From positions 1 through 64,000 of the forward strand of contig CALXTV010000004.1 of the NCBI GenBank assembly GCA_944391505.1: 64,000 nucleotides of DNA. Reading direction: 5' to 3'. The position numbers were made by a program, and so were the translations under genes. Within the stretch, counting starts at the first letter, position 1. The number at the start of each line of letters is the position of its first letter. Below, piece after piece: positions 1 through 7,722 of the stretch. This DNA comes from an uncultured Alphaproteobacteria bacterium (lineage in GTDB: Bacteria > Pseudomonadota > Alphaproteobacteria > RF32 > CAG-239). A model generated the notes under the pieces. The model was not told the DNA's origin, did not search any database, and was given only the letters and a program-made list of their open reading frames with translations.

Positions 1-75
1 CAGGGGCAGCGCCTCGCCTTCGATACTTACTCCGACCGCGGGCGCGTCGCCGCTTCTATCTCCGCTTTCTTGTGA
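1..75 (+). CDS. Cold-shock protein, C-terminal fragment cut by window start
   Basis: The first 72 bases encode 24 residues followed by TGA. They contain GQ, FDTYSDRGRVAA and then a short hydrophobic tail. This aligns with the end of the complete cold-shock protein about 160 bases downstream (GQVVSFDIYDDRGRNAAGN). CspA-family proteins are small OB-fold RNA/DNA-binding proteins that melt mRNA structure. The start lies outside the window. The two genes differ enough in sequence to be diverged paralogues rather than a recent duplication. The similarity is short, but the motif order is right. Confidence 0.75.
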   Translation, partial: QGQRLAFDTYSDRGRVAASISAFL

Positions 76-137
76 TTGTTATTAATTCTAAAAAAAGATG
101 CTTCCCCAGATAATTGAATTTAATTTTAAAAATTAAC

Positions 138-165
138 TTGACGGAGCGGAATAATCTTATATCAT
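138..165 (+). promoter_or_regulatory. Putative sigma-70-type promoter of the cold-shock gene
   Basis: TTGACG (138-143) is followed after 16 bases by TATCAT (160-165). Transcription would start near 172, leaving an untranslated leader of about 60 bases before the cold-shock ATG at 234. Cold-shock mRNAs often carry thermosensitive leaders, but no specific structure was identified here. Confidence 0.45.
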
Positions 166-233
166 AACAATGTACTAAGCAGTGAATGCAAATATAATTG
201 TGATTATGTTTAACTTTTTATAAGGAAAAGAAC

Positions 234-437
234 ATGAAAGGTACAGTAAAATGGTTTGATACCAAAAAAGGATATGGATTTATTCAGCCCGAGGGCGGAA
301 CTAAAGATGTATTCGTTCATGTTACTGCTTTGGAAAAGACCGGTCTCCGCCGCCTGTTTGACGGACAGGTCGTAAGCTTTGATATCTATGATGATCGCGG
401 CCGCAATGCTGCCGGGAATATAACAATACTTAAATAA
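234..437 (+). CDS. CspA-family cold-shock protein
   Basis: A 67-residue single cold-shock domain of the usual family length. The nucleic-acid-binding signatures are visible: MKGTVKWF at the N-terminus, RNP1 KGYGFI at residues 12-17 and RNP2 DVFVH at residues 25-29. It should bind single-stranded RNA/DNA in the cytoplasm and act as an RNA chaperone or antiterminator. The start is fixed by AAGGAA at 222-227. It is the second of two tandem cold-shock genes and ends in its own terminator, so it is probably monocistronic. Family assignment is secure; which of the many Csp roles it plays is not. Confidence 0.96.
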   Translation: MKGTVKWFDTKKGYGFIQPEGGTKDVFVHVTALEKTGLRRLFDGQVVSFDIYDDRGRNAAGNITILK

Positions 438-460
438 ATATTTTTATACAAGCCGGAGAC

Positions 461-490
461 CCCCGTAGTTTTTCCCTGCGGGGATTTTTT
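461..490 (+). terminator. Rho-independent terminator of the cold-shock gene
   Basis: CCCCGTAG (461-468) pairs with CTGCGGGG (476-483), with one G-U pair, and is followed by ATTTTTT. It lies 24 bases after the stop codon. Confidence 0.85.
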
Positions 491-566
491 ATGAAAAAAT
501 TTTTTCTTGCCTAAAAACGGATTTTGTCATACATCTGTGCCAAGATAAAATTTGGGAAAACGTAAA

Positions 567-1136
567 ATGAATGGAATAGATGTCGTTCTGCTTGGATTTG
601 CCTTGGCCGTTGATGCTTTCGTCGTGTCATTTTCTTATGGACTGATTCTGAAAACAAATCGTTTGCAAAACGCGGTGAGTCTGGGGCTTGTAACAGGATT
701 TGGACAATTTATAATGCCGGTTATCGGCTGGTATGGCACCAATTTAATTCACGGTTACATAGAAAGCGTGGATCATTGGATAGCCTTTGCCGTCTTTTTG
801 GTCTTGGGAATAAAAGTTATCGAAGAAGCCTTGTCCGGGAAGAGCGAAGATCCGAAAAAATTAAGCCGTCAGTTGACTTTTAAAGTCCTTCTGATAATAG
901 GGCTGGCGACCAGCATTGATGCACTGATAACCGGAATCACGCTTTATTTTATGAATGTTTCCATCTGGTCGGCGGCAACGACAATCGGCATGATTACATT
1001 TATTTGTGCGGTTATCGGTTTTCAGTTAAATTGCTGCTTTAAGAAAGTCCCCTCCAAATATTTGGAGTTTACGGCCGGAGTTATTCTGATTTTGCTTGGC
1101 TGTAAGGTTTTATACGAGCATTTGTCTGCCGGTTAA
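567..1136 (+). CDS. mntP: Manganese efflux pump MntP
   Basis: A 189-residue polytopic inner-membrane protein with six hydrophobic segments, the normal MntP length (about 188). The two internally repeated halves each carry the family signature with a membrane aspartate: ALAVDAF (D16) and ATSIDAL (D118). These positions match the aspartates known to be needed for Mn2+ export in the E. coli protein. The ATG at 567 is preferred over an in-frame TTG at 552 because GGGAAAA precedes it and the N-terminus then matches the family. The leader is only about 75 bases and shows no yybP-ykoY riboswitch. It converges on the thioesterase gene, 13 bases away. Confidence 0.93.
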   Translation: MNGIDVVLLGFALAVDAFVVSFSYGLILKTNRLQNAVSLGLVTGFGQFIMPVIGWYGTNLIHGYIESVDHWIAFAVFLVLGIKVIEEALSGKSEDPKKLSRQLTFKVLLIIGLATSIDALITGITLYFMNVSIWSAATTIGMITFICAVIGFQLNCCFKKVPSKYLEFTAGVILILLGCKVLYEHLSAG

Positions 1137-1149
1137 GTTTTTTTTTGGG

Positions 1150-1887
1150 TTAAAGCTCTGTCCACCGAAGCCGAAGCTTGGCCAATTCCTGACCGCTGTC
1201 AGATACCTTAATGCTGTGCAGCGTTGTCAAATTGTCAATTTCGGTTTCAACTCGGATATTTTCACCGTACAAACCTTCCTTTTTAAAAGCAATTTCGATT
1301 TCGGCCGGTTTATGTTTTGCCCGAAAATCAATTCCGACAGCCTCTGAAGCCCAGAGCAGATAGACCGCGTTGTTGACATGATTATTAAGGTCAATATCGT
1401 CGAAGCGAATGAAAAAATCCGAAGTCTCGTCGATTCGTTTAAGTTCCGGAAGTTTAACAAAATCAGATTCAATAAGCCGCTCCGCAATAATCTGATATGA
1501 AGGCAAATGTTCCCGCAAGGAAACTGGCCGCCGACGGACCGCGTCAATCAAGATCCATTGGCTGGAAGCTTTGATAATAACATTGCCGTTTTCACCCAAA
1601 ACCAAAAATTCGCGGAGGGCGCCAATTTTCTTTTCAGCCGAAGGCCAGGACAAGACCTTGATTTTTTCATGCATCTTCGGCAGTCTTTCCAGCATCAGGT
1701 GATAATTTGAACCGACCCAGGCCATACCGTTTCTCAGACAATAATCCAGTCCGATTCCCATAGCCGAAGCATGGCTGTCGGCAATATCTTGAAAAATGTT
1801 CATCAGGGTCGGCAGGCGCAGATTTTCGTTTCTGTCGCATTCATAAGTTCGAATCACATATTCTTTTTCAATTTTATAAATGTCCAT
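1150..1887 (-). CDS. Acyl-ACP thioesterase (FatA/FatB type)
   Basis: A 245-residue double-hotdog protein that should hydrolyse acyl-ACP to free fatty acid plus ACP. The N-terminal half has the opening strand and helix of the family, ending in a motif close to MAWV (residues 55-58). The C-terminal hotdog holds the catalytic region DIDLNNHVNNAVY (residues 164-176), with the conserved Asn and His. The start is supported by GGGGAAAG upstream. It lies 12 bases downstream of the RNase J-like gene on the same strand, so the two may be co-transcribed. Bacterial members are usually annotated only as acyl-ACP thioesterase; chain-length preference cannot be read from the sequence. Confidence 0.9.
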   Translation of the reverse strand: MDIYKIEKEYVIRTYECDRNENLRLPTLMNIFQDIADSHASAMGIGLDYCLRNGMAWVGSNYHLMLERLPKMHEKIKVLSWPSAEKKIGALREFLVLGENGNVIIKASSQWILIDAVRRRPVSLREHLPSYQIIAERLIESDFVKLPELKRIDETSDFFIRFDDIDLNNHVNNAVYLLWASEAVGIDFRAKHKPAEIEIAFKKEGLYGENIRVETEIDNLTTLHSIKVSDSGQELAKLRLRWTEL

Positions 1888-1899
1888 TTCTTTCCCCGA

Positions 1900-3435
1900 T
1901 TATTGCGGTTCACGATAAATAAAAGGCGTATGTCTGATTTTGGGTCTCGGTTCACCGTCATTTTTGCGGCGCCGGTGCAGGAACATCTTAAAACGTTTCT
2001 GACAACGCCGCCGGCTGATTGTCCTTTTCAGAAAACCCATACCGGAGGTACCCTTTTGAAAAACCTCGGGCAGATAAGCAAAATCATCATTATAGATAAC
2101 GACCAGCCATTTAGCGGGCATTGCGGAAATTTTCACGGCGCTGTCGCCGTTTAGGCGATAAATTTCATTATTGCGCGGCGTATCCGGCAACAGCCTCATA
2201 TTCATGAATGAAGCCAATTCCCTGAAATTGTCGATAACAAAAACCGGACAATGCGTCGGAATAAACACCGGTCGGTTTAAGATAAAGTTCAAATATTCAT
2301 AGTCGCCTAAAAATCCGTGTCCGAACCCTTGCAGCTCGGGAGCAGAGTCAACATCGGCGAAAGAAATGTTATGTGCGTTCAGTTGACCTTTAAGCGGGTT
2401 AAAAAAGGTTTTTGCTGTAATAATGCCGAAACAGTTACCCGCATTTGCGTCAAAAGCCTGAGAAACATGATTATAAGTGCCGATAACGACATAATTGTTG
2501 TTTAGTTTGGCAATCTCCTGTCTGTCGTGGTTATAAATGACTTTGATACGGTTTCCGGCCATCTTGTCAAAGGAGATGCCGTAATCGATAATTCGCTTCA
2601 AATAACTGTAAAAATCAGGATTCCCGAAAAAAACAACGTTTTTTTTAAGCTTAAGCGCAGCAAGAAAGGCAATGATATACATTTCCGGATGAGTAGGGTA
2701 AACCGGCAGGAAAATTTTTTTCTTGCGGCTTTTTTTTATCAGTTCAACCAGCTTTTTAAATGTTGTCACTTCTTTAACAGCATAACCGTCATCATAGATG
2801 CCGTAAAAATCGGCCACAACAAATTTAATTTCGGCAGCCAGTTGTTTCAGACGCCGGATATTGGTTGATTTTCGAAAATACGTGCTGCCGTCTATCTTCA
2901 TGTCGCCGCTGTGATAGATGGTAGAATTTGGCGTTCGAATAACAAAGCCGAAGCTGTCAAAACAGGTGTGCGACGAGGCCAGAACTTCCGCCTCAATAGA
3001 ACCGATTTTAATCAGGCTGCCGTCATCAATAATATTTTGACGCGGCCGTTTTTGTTTGGGAATATTAAATTCCTTATAAAGGTCTTCCAGAATCATGAAT
3101 GTATATTTTCCGGCATATAACGGCGGCAAAGTATAGCCTGCTTTAATATAATGGACAATGCCGTTAAGATGATCCGGATGCGAATGTGTCAGGAATATGG
3201 CCGAAGCTTTATCTTTTCCGTCGTCTAAAAAAGCACGGATGTCCGGAACCGCCGCGGCTGAATTTTTTATTCCCAAAGCCTGATGATTGTCAAACTTTCC
3301 AAGATCGACAATAACCGTTGTCCGCCCGGTCGGTGTTATGTCGGTATAACGGTAAGAATGTCCGCTTATCTGGTCTATATTGTTACCCCCTAGCGGCTGC
3401 CAGTATAATCCGTATTCTTCCGATAAGTCATTCAT
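1900..3435 (-). CDS. Ribonuclease J-like metallo-beta-lactamase/beta-CASP protein
   Basis: A 511-residue protein of RNase J length and layout. The zinc-binding motif HSHPDH is at residues 84-89, then H156 in a SSHTCFDS context, then YHSGDMKID with D178, where RNase J has a TGDFKID-like motif. A late PTHCP motif sits where RNase J has P-x-HGE. RNase J combines 5'-3' exonuclease and endonuclease activity in mRNA turnover. Here the beta-CASP half and the last 80 residues, rich in Arg and Lys, are diverged, so the substrate could be different. No good Shine-Dalgarno precedes the ATG: a terminator-like hairpin with a U-run abuts it. The next gene downstream is the thioesterase. Confidence 0.78.
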   Translation of the reverse strand: MNDLSEEYGLYWQPLGGNNIDQISGHSYRYTDITPTGRTTVIVDLGKFDNHQALGIKNSAAAVPDIRAFLDDGKDKASAIFLTHSHPDHLNGIVHYIKAGYTLPPLYAGKYTFMILEDLYKEFNIPKQKRPRQNIIDDGSLIKIGSIEAEVLASSHTCFDSFGFVIRTPNSTIYHSGDMKIDGSTYFRKSTNIRRLKQLAAEIKFVVADFYGIYDDGYAVKEVTTFKKLVELIKKSRKKKIFLPVYPTHPEMYIIAFLAALKLKKNVVFFGNPDFYSYLKRIIDYGISFDKMAGNRIKVIYNHDRQEIAKLNNNYVVIGTYNHVSQAFDANAGNCFGIITAKTFFNPLKGQLNAHNISFADVDSAPELQGFGHGFLGDYEYLNFILNRPVFIPTHCPVFVIDNFRELASFMNMRLLPDTPRNNEIYRLNGDSAVKISAMPAKWLVVIYNDDFAYLPEVFQKGTSGMGFLKRTISRRRCQKRFKMFLHRRRKNDGEPRPKIRHTPFIYREPQ

Positions 3436-3478
3436 GAAAAAATAAACCGACCAAAACGTTTCAAGTTAAGGTCGGTTT
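3436..3478 (-). terminator. Hairpin with U-run between transglycosylase and RNase J-like gene
   Basis: On the minus strand AAACCGACC (3478-3470) pairs with GGTCGGTTT (3452-3444) and is followed by ATTTTTT. It terminates the lytic transglycosylase transcript. The U-run ends directly before the ATG of the RNase J-like gene, so the hairpin may also act in that gene's leader. Confidence 0.75.
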
Positions 3479-3502
3479 AACAAATTATCGTCTGTTTAGC
3501 AA

Positions 3503-4258
3503 TTATTTTATTTTGTTTTTCCTATATTCGTCCAGCTTTGCCTCACGCCAGGCTTTGGCTTCAGCTCTGGCTTTGGCCAACGATGCTTTGGCTTCGGCGA
3601 TTCTCTTCTCCGCTATAAGCTTGCGGTCATTTCGAACTTTGCTTACGGAAGGTTTTGCCATATTACCGAACAAACTGGCATTCAAATCGTTTTGTGCCAA
3701 TTTGACTTTTTCGTAAGCTGAGGCCAGTTTGCGTTTGTAGCGCTGAGCCTTGCTGGGAACCTTGGAATGATAAGCCATGGCAGCTTTAATCCAGTCACGT
3801 TTTTGATTATACAGATTGCGAAGAAACTTTGCGCCGTAAGCAACGTTTGTTTCCGGATCCAAAGCATCTTCAACACTGTCAAAGGCATCGCCGTGATAGG
3901 CCAAATTAATCTGCATACAGCCGACATCAATGCTTTTTACACCTTGTGCCTGCAGTTTCTTTACGGCTCTGACGGCTTCTTCCTTGGTGGCAAAATAACG
4001 CCCTTTGCCTTGGGCATTGATTGTCCACGGCCAGGCGAGCGTCTGTTTTTTAGATTCAATATAGCGACCGGTTTCCACGTTAGAAATCGTTGTCAGCAAA
4101 TGTTTTTTTATCTGATACTGTTGCTCGATTTTGGCTGTGGCTTGCATACAAACATAAGCATCGTCAACTTTCAGGTCATTGGCTTTTGCCTGTACGGGCT
4201 GAATCAACATCAGCAATAATACAAAAAACATTAAATTTTTTGATACGAAAAGTCGCAT
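3503..4258 (-). CDS. Secreted lytic transglycosylase-like protein (SLT fold)
   Basis: A 251-residue precursor. The chosen ATG at 4258 has GGGGAG upstream and begins a clear signal peptide (MRLFVSKN, hydrophobic core, cut near VQAKA). A longer reading frame to 4375 only adds residues unlike a signal peptide. The mature part has the transglycosylase catalytic Glu (ISNVETGRY, E62), a GCMQINL motif, and a YGAKFLRNLY helix typical of the goose-lysozyme-like SLT domain. It should cleave peptidoglycan in the periplasm. The last about 70 residues are an Ala/Lys/Arg/Glu-rich helix, probably a coiled coil. A terminator follows. Confidence 0.85.
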   Translation of the reverse strand: MRLFVSKNLMFFVLLLMLIQPVQAKANDLKVDDAYVCMQATAKIEQQYQIKKHLLTTISNVETGRYIESKKQTLAWPWTINAQGKGRYFATKEEAVRAVKKLQAQGVKSIDVGCMQINLAYHGDAFDSVEDALDPETNVAYGAKFLRNLYNQKRDWIKAAMAYHSKVPSKAQRYKRKLASAYEKVKLAQNDLNASLFGNMAKPSVSKVRNDRKLIAEKRIAEAKASLAKARAEAKAWREAKLDEYRKNKIK

Positions 4259-4420
4259 CCCTCTGCTCCCCAAAAGCGGCCACAAACATCCCTTATGCAA
4301 CCTATGTGCCAATTTCAGTTTGCTTAACGGCAGAAAAATAACGCTTAAGGGTTGGTTACTAAAATTAAACTCCAAATCGTTAAATACCCTAACAATCTCT
4401 CGTTCTAATTAAAAAAATCA

Positions 4421-4450
4421 AAAAATTCTTCCCGATATATAGACCGGGAA
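4421..4450 (-). terminator. Terminator after N-formylglutamate amidohydrolase gene
   Basis: TTCCCG (4429-4434) pairs with CGGGAA (4445-4450). On the minus strand the stem is followed by a run of U residues. It lies about 30 bases past the stop codon. Confidence 0.6.
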
Positions 4451-4480
4451 TCTTCAAAAACAAGAGGCGTTATAACACAG

Positions 4481-5365
4481 CTAAAATTTAAAATCCAGCA
4501 AAAATTGCGCCAAAGCCAGCAGTGAAGCGCTGATGTCCATGCTAACTTTATGAAAATCGGCATTTTTTTTATGCACATTTTCTTCCATATAAAGAGCGCG
4601 GTTGGTTTCCATCTGCAACGTATAAATTTTACGCCGCGGCTGGCAGAAATTAAAGGTTATGAACGCACCGGAATAGGGACAGTTGAGCGTTGTATGATAA
4701 TTTCGTTTTTCCAGTTCGTCTTTCAAAAAGACGCTGAAATCGGCAGGACAGCTTTGTTCAAACAGATTCCCGAGGCAAAACTCTATATTTTTGCCGTCGT
4801 TCATGATAGAGCAGATTTTGGAAGGCATGGAGTGACAGTCAACCAACAGACAGAATCCGAATTTTTTCGCGCACTTGTCAACCAGTTGCTGCAGCCGTTT
4901 GTGATAAACATCATAAACATTTTTGAAACGCTCCAGAACCTCTTCGTAGTTCAGCAGACCGTCATAGATGTTGTTATTATTGGCCGAAATCCGGTGAATC
5001 ACGCCCAAACCGACCCGGCAGCGCCGTCCCATCGGCAAGTCTTTTTGAGGATGGTTAAAAAACATGGCCGGATCAATTTCGATTTTATCGCGGTTAACGT
5101 CGACGAACGCTCGGCTGATATTCATGGAAATCATCGGAATCCCGGCATCTGAAGCCGGACGGATAAGCTCGTCGACAAAAGAATCTTCGTTGCTGCGAAG
5201 TTCGTCAATGTCCATTTTGACGGCTTTGAGAAACTCTTCGGGAAAAACCTGCCCGCCGTGAGGAGCCGACAAAACCATCGGAAATTTAATGTCCGATGTA
5301 TTGTATTCCTCAAAAATCTTCAGCTTTTTATAGTTTACCTTAAAGTCTGTCTTTTTTTCGTTCAC
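4481..5365 (-). CDS. N-formylglutamate amidohydrolase family protein
   Basis: A 294-residue cytoplasmic hydrolase of the FGase family, which removes the formyl group from N-formylglutamate at the end of one histidine-degradation route. Visible family marks are SAPHGG near residue 34, a conserved FVDVNRD loop, a VIHRIS motif and the metal-site segment VDCHSMPS. The C-terminal half keeps TLQMETNRALYM. No hut genes are nearby, so family members with other amidase substrates cannot be excluded. It is the first gene of the minus-strand block and has its own terminator. Confidence 0.88.
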   Translation of the reverse strand: MNEKKTDFKVNYKKLKIFEEYNTSDIKFPMVLSAPHGGQVFPEEFLKAVKMDIDELRSNEDSFVDELIRPASDAGIPMISMNISRAFVDVNRDKIEIDPAMFFNHPQKDLPMGRRCRVGLGVIHRISANNNNIYDGLLNYEEVLERFKNVYDVYHKRLQQLVDKCAKKFGFCLLVDCHSMPSKICSIMNDGKNIEFCLGNLFEQSCPADFSVFLKDELEKRNYHTTLNCPYSGAFITFNFCQPRRKIYTLQMETNRALYMEENVHKKNADFHKVSMDISASLLALAQFLLDFKF

Positions 5366-5494
5366 CGCTTTTCCTTTCTTTTGAACTTAAGACAGAATAA
5401 GCAAAAATAATTAAATTTTTAATAATTTTAAGATAAGTAAAAATTTTTCTTGCCAAACCGAAATAGATAATGTAAAACACTTTTTGTTTCTGAC

Positions 5495-5570
5495 GGGTGT
5501 GTAGCTCAGTGGTATGAGCACTACGTTGACATCGTAGGGGTCACAAGTTCGATCCTTGTCACACCCACCA
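5495..5570 (+). tRNA. tRNA-Val(GAC)
   Basis: A full cloverleaf of 76 bases. The acceptor GGGTGTG (5495-5501) pairs with CACACCC, and the D-arm is GCTC/GAGC. The anticodon stem CTACG/CGTAG encloses loop TTGACAT (anticodon GAC). The T-arm is ACAAG-TTCGATC-CTTGT, and the terminal CCA is encoded at 5568-5570. A terminator follows at once. Its last 26 bases are repeated twice downstream. Confidence 0.97.
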
Positions 5571-5580
5571 ATTGGAAAAA

Positions 5581-5606
5581 GCGTTCGCTGAGGCGGACGC
5601 TTTTTT
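5581..5606 (+). terminator. Terminator of tRNA-Val, repeated in each array unit
   Basis: GCGTTCGC (5581-5588) pairs with GCGGACGC (5593-5600) around a TGAG loop, followed by six T. The same hairpin recurs at 5838-5863 and 6095-6120, each time behind a tRNA 3'-end copy. Confidence 0.9.
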
Positions 5607-5641
5607 GTATGTATAGAACTTGTGACCCCGAGAGGGGCTTG

Positions 5642-5679
5642 AAAATAAAAACAACCGATGCTCCGGTTGTTTTTATTTT
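5642..5679. repeat. 16-bp perfect inverted repeat within the array unit
   Basis: The left arm 5642-5657 (AAAATAAAAACAACCG) is perfectly complementary to 5664-5679 around a 6-base loop. A second copy lies at 5899-5936. With A and T tracts on either side it could terminate transcription in both directions. Confidence 0.85.
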
Positions 5680-6208
5680 TAAAGGCGCAGTTTTGTCAGC
5701 GAGCAAGCGCAGCGTAAGCAAACGAAGCGAGCCTACAAAACAAGTGACCGAAACGGAGTTGGCGCGGCACATCGAAGTGCCAAGCCCTACGAAGTAAGAA
5801 AAAGTTCGATCCTTGTCACACCCACCAATTGGAAAAAGCGTTCGCTGAGGCGGACGCTTTTTTGTGTGTATAGAACTTGTGACCCCGAGAGGGGCTTGAA
5901 AATAAAAACAACCGATGCTCCGGTTGTTTTTATTTTTAAAGGCGCAGTTTTGTCAGCGAGCAAGCGCAGCGTAAGCAAACGAAGCGAGCCTACAAAACAA
6001 GTGACCGAAACGGAGTTGGCGCGGCACATCGAAGTGCCAAGCCCTACGAAGTAAGAAAAAGTTCGATCCTTGTCACACCCACCAATTGGAAAAAGCGTTC
6101 GCTGAGGCGGACGCTTTTTTGTGTTATCAGTCTGATAACTTGTTTGTGCGGCTTGGCAGAGGCCGCGGCCTGTGATAGTCTCAAACAAAATATTATCGGA
6201 AAAATGAT

Positions 6209-6925
6209 ATGTTGGCGACGGAAATAATCAAGGAACTTCGGCAAATGGCTGATTCGGAACAGGCCGAACATTCGCAGCGCTTTTTTAAAACCGGCAAAGG
6301 CGAATACGGCGAAAAAGACGTATTCCTGGGAATCAAACTGCCCGTAATAAAAACGCTGGTAAAAAAATATGCGCCGGTGCTTCCTTTTGACGGGCTTGCT
6401 CTTCTTTTGCAGCAGCCGTATCACGAGATTCGTACGCTTGCCGTCAGTTGTCTGGTCTGGCGTTATGAACACAGCCGCGGAAGCTTGGAAGCCAAGGCGG
6501 AAGTTGTGAATTTCTATCTGTCCAACCGTAGTTATATAAATAATTGGGATTTGGTTGACATATCGGCTTACAAAATTCTCGGCGCTTATGTATATGAAAC
6601 CGGCGAGCGTTCGATTTTGTACCGCCTCGCCGAAGAAAACAGCCTTTGGACCCGGCGTATGTCCGTGGTCGCCTGTCTGTATATGATAAAAAAAGACGAT
6701 TTTACCGATATAAAAGAACTGGCGGTCAGGTTTTTGACCAACCCGCATGATTTGATGCACAAAGCCGTCGGCTGGATGTTGCGCGAAATGGGCAAGCGCA
6801 GCGAAACGGAATTGCTGCATTTTTTGAATATATATGCGCCGCGTCTGCCCCGAACGGCTCTCCGGTATGCGGTCGAGCGGCTGACTCCGGAACAGCGCCG
6901 CCATTACATGGACATGAAACAATGA
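6209..6925 (+). CDS. DNA alkylation repair protein, AlkD-like HEAT-repeat glycosylase
   Basis: A 238-residue all-helical protein matching the AlkD/AlkC family in length and motif order. NNWDLVD (W113, D117), TRRMS (R149/R150) and KAVGWMLRE (W189) correspond to the DNA-binding and catalytic Trp, Asp, Arg and Trp residues of the Bacillus cereus enzyme. The C-terminal PRTALRYAVERL also fits. It removes positively charged alkylated bases such as 3-methyladenine and 7-methylguanine. Its stop overlaps the murI start (ATGA), implying translational coupling, although the two functions are unrelated. Confidence 0.9.
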   Translation: MLATEIIKELRQMADSEQAEHSQRFFKTGKGEYGEKDVFLGIKLPVIKTLVKKYAPVLPFDGLALLLQQPYHEIRTLAVSCLVWRYEHSRGSLEAKAEVVNFYLSNRSYINNWDLVDISAYKILGAYVYETGERSILYRLAEENSLWTRRMSVVACLYMIKKDDFTDIKELAVRFLTNPHDLMHKAVGWMLREMGKRSETELLHFLNIYAPRLPRTALRYAVERLTPEQRRHYMDMKQ

Positions 6926-7722
6926 AAATAGGTGTTTTTGATTCGGGGTTGGGCGGCCTGGTCATTACCCGGGCGTTTATAAATACGTTGCCGGAATATG
7001 ACTACGTTTATTACGGCGATACAAAACATCTGCCCTATGGCGAAAAAACGTCGGGGCGGATTCTCAACTATACCCTCGAGGCCGTAAAGTTTCTGATTGC
7101 GCAGGACTGTGCGCTGATAATCATTGCCTGCAACACGGCGACGTCAATAGCCCTGCGTTATATTCAGCAGCGTTTTATCCCGTCTTATGCGCCATCGGTC
7201 AAGGTTTTGGGCGTAGTTATTCCGACCGTTGAAGAAGCGTTGGAAAGCCATACGGCCGGGGTTGGCGTCATTGCCACCAATGCAACGGTTCATTCGCATA
7301 TTTACCTTACCGAACTGCATAAAATACGTCCCGAACTTGCCGTTTGTGAAATTGCCGCACCGCAGTTGGTGCCGGCGATTGAGGGCAATGATTTTGTCGA
7401 GGCCGAACGGCTGGCAAAGGAATATGCGGCACGGTTCAGGCAGATTGACAGCCTGATTCTCGGCTGCACGCATTATCCCCTGGTTAAGGAATATTTCCGC
7501 CGCTATCTTCCGTCAAATGTCCGTGTGGTGTCGCAAGATGAGTTGATGGGAGCCAAACTTAAAGATTATCTTTGCCGCCATGCCGAAATCGAAACCCGGC
7601 TTGAAAAAAAAGGAAGCCGTCGATTCTATGTCAGCCGTCTGAACAAACACTACCGGCAACTGGCCGATATGCTGTTTCCGGGAATTGATGTAACGGAATG
7701 TCAAAAAGAAACCGGGAATTAA
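6922..7722 (+). CDS. murI: Glutamate racemase
   Basis: A 266-residue cytoplasmic enzyme that makes D-glutamate for peptidoglycan. It has the glycine-rich FDSGLGG (residues 6-12, with D7), the first catalytic cysteine in ACNTATS (C70) and the second in LGCTHYP (C182, followed by H184). Length is standard. The start overlaps the AlkD-like gene by four bases. Its 3' end overlaps the convergent gene at 7719 by four bases. Confidence 0.95.
   Translation: MKIGVFDSGLGGLVITRAFINTLPEYDYVYYGDTKHLPYGEKTSGRILNYTLEAVKFLIAQDCALIIIACNTATSIALRYIQQRFIPSYAPSVKVLGVVIPTVEEALESHTAGVGVIATNATVHSHIYLTELHKIRPELAVCEIAAPQLVPAIEGNDFVEAERLAKEYAARFRQIDSLILGCTHYPLVKEYFRRYLPSNVRVVSQDELMGAKLKDYLCRHAEIETRLEKKGSRRFYVSRLNKHYRQLADMLFPGIDVTECQKETGN

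Larger units (their letters stand above)
5545..6124 (+). repeat. 257-bp tandem repeat array seeded in the tRNA-Val 3' end
   Basis: Two full units and one partial unit share an exact 257-base period: GTTCGATCC begins at 5547, 5804 and 6061. Units 1 and 2 differ at one base (GTATG versus GTGTG after the terminator). The third copy matches through 6124 and then diverges. Each unit starts with tRNA-Val nucleotides from the T-stem through CCA, then a terminator hairpin, a 14-base reverse copy of the tRNA segment GGGGTCACAAGTTC (5616-5629 against 5537-5550), a 16-base inverted repeat, and a GC-rich tract with several AAGCG/AGCGAG-type short repeats. No convincing gene lies inside; minus-strand reading frames here are antisense tRNA. 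Confidence 0.95.

Noticed and set aside
491-566. Manganese (yybP-ykoY) riboswitch before mntP
   Set aside because: The leader is only about 75 bases after the preceding terminator and shows none of the expected paired elements.
5521-6188. Minus-strand reading frames with GVTRIEL-type ends across the tRNA-Val array
   Set aside because: They are antisense translations of the tRNA and the repeat. The same peptide appears wherever this tRNA end occurs, and no ribosome site or family supports a protein.
6044-6922. 292-residue minus-strand frame opposite the AlkD-like gene
   Set aside because: It is the shadow of a well-supported gene and contains no domain; its end is antisense repeat sequence.
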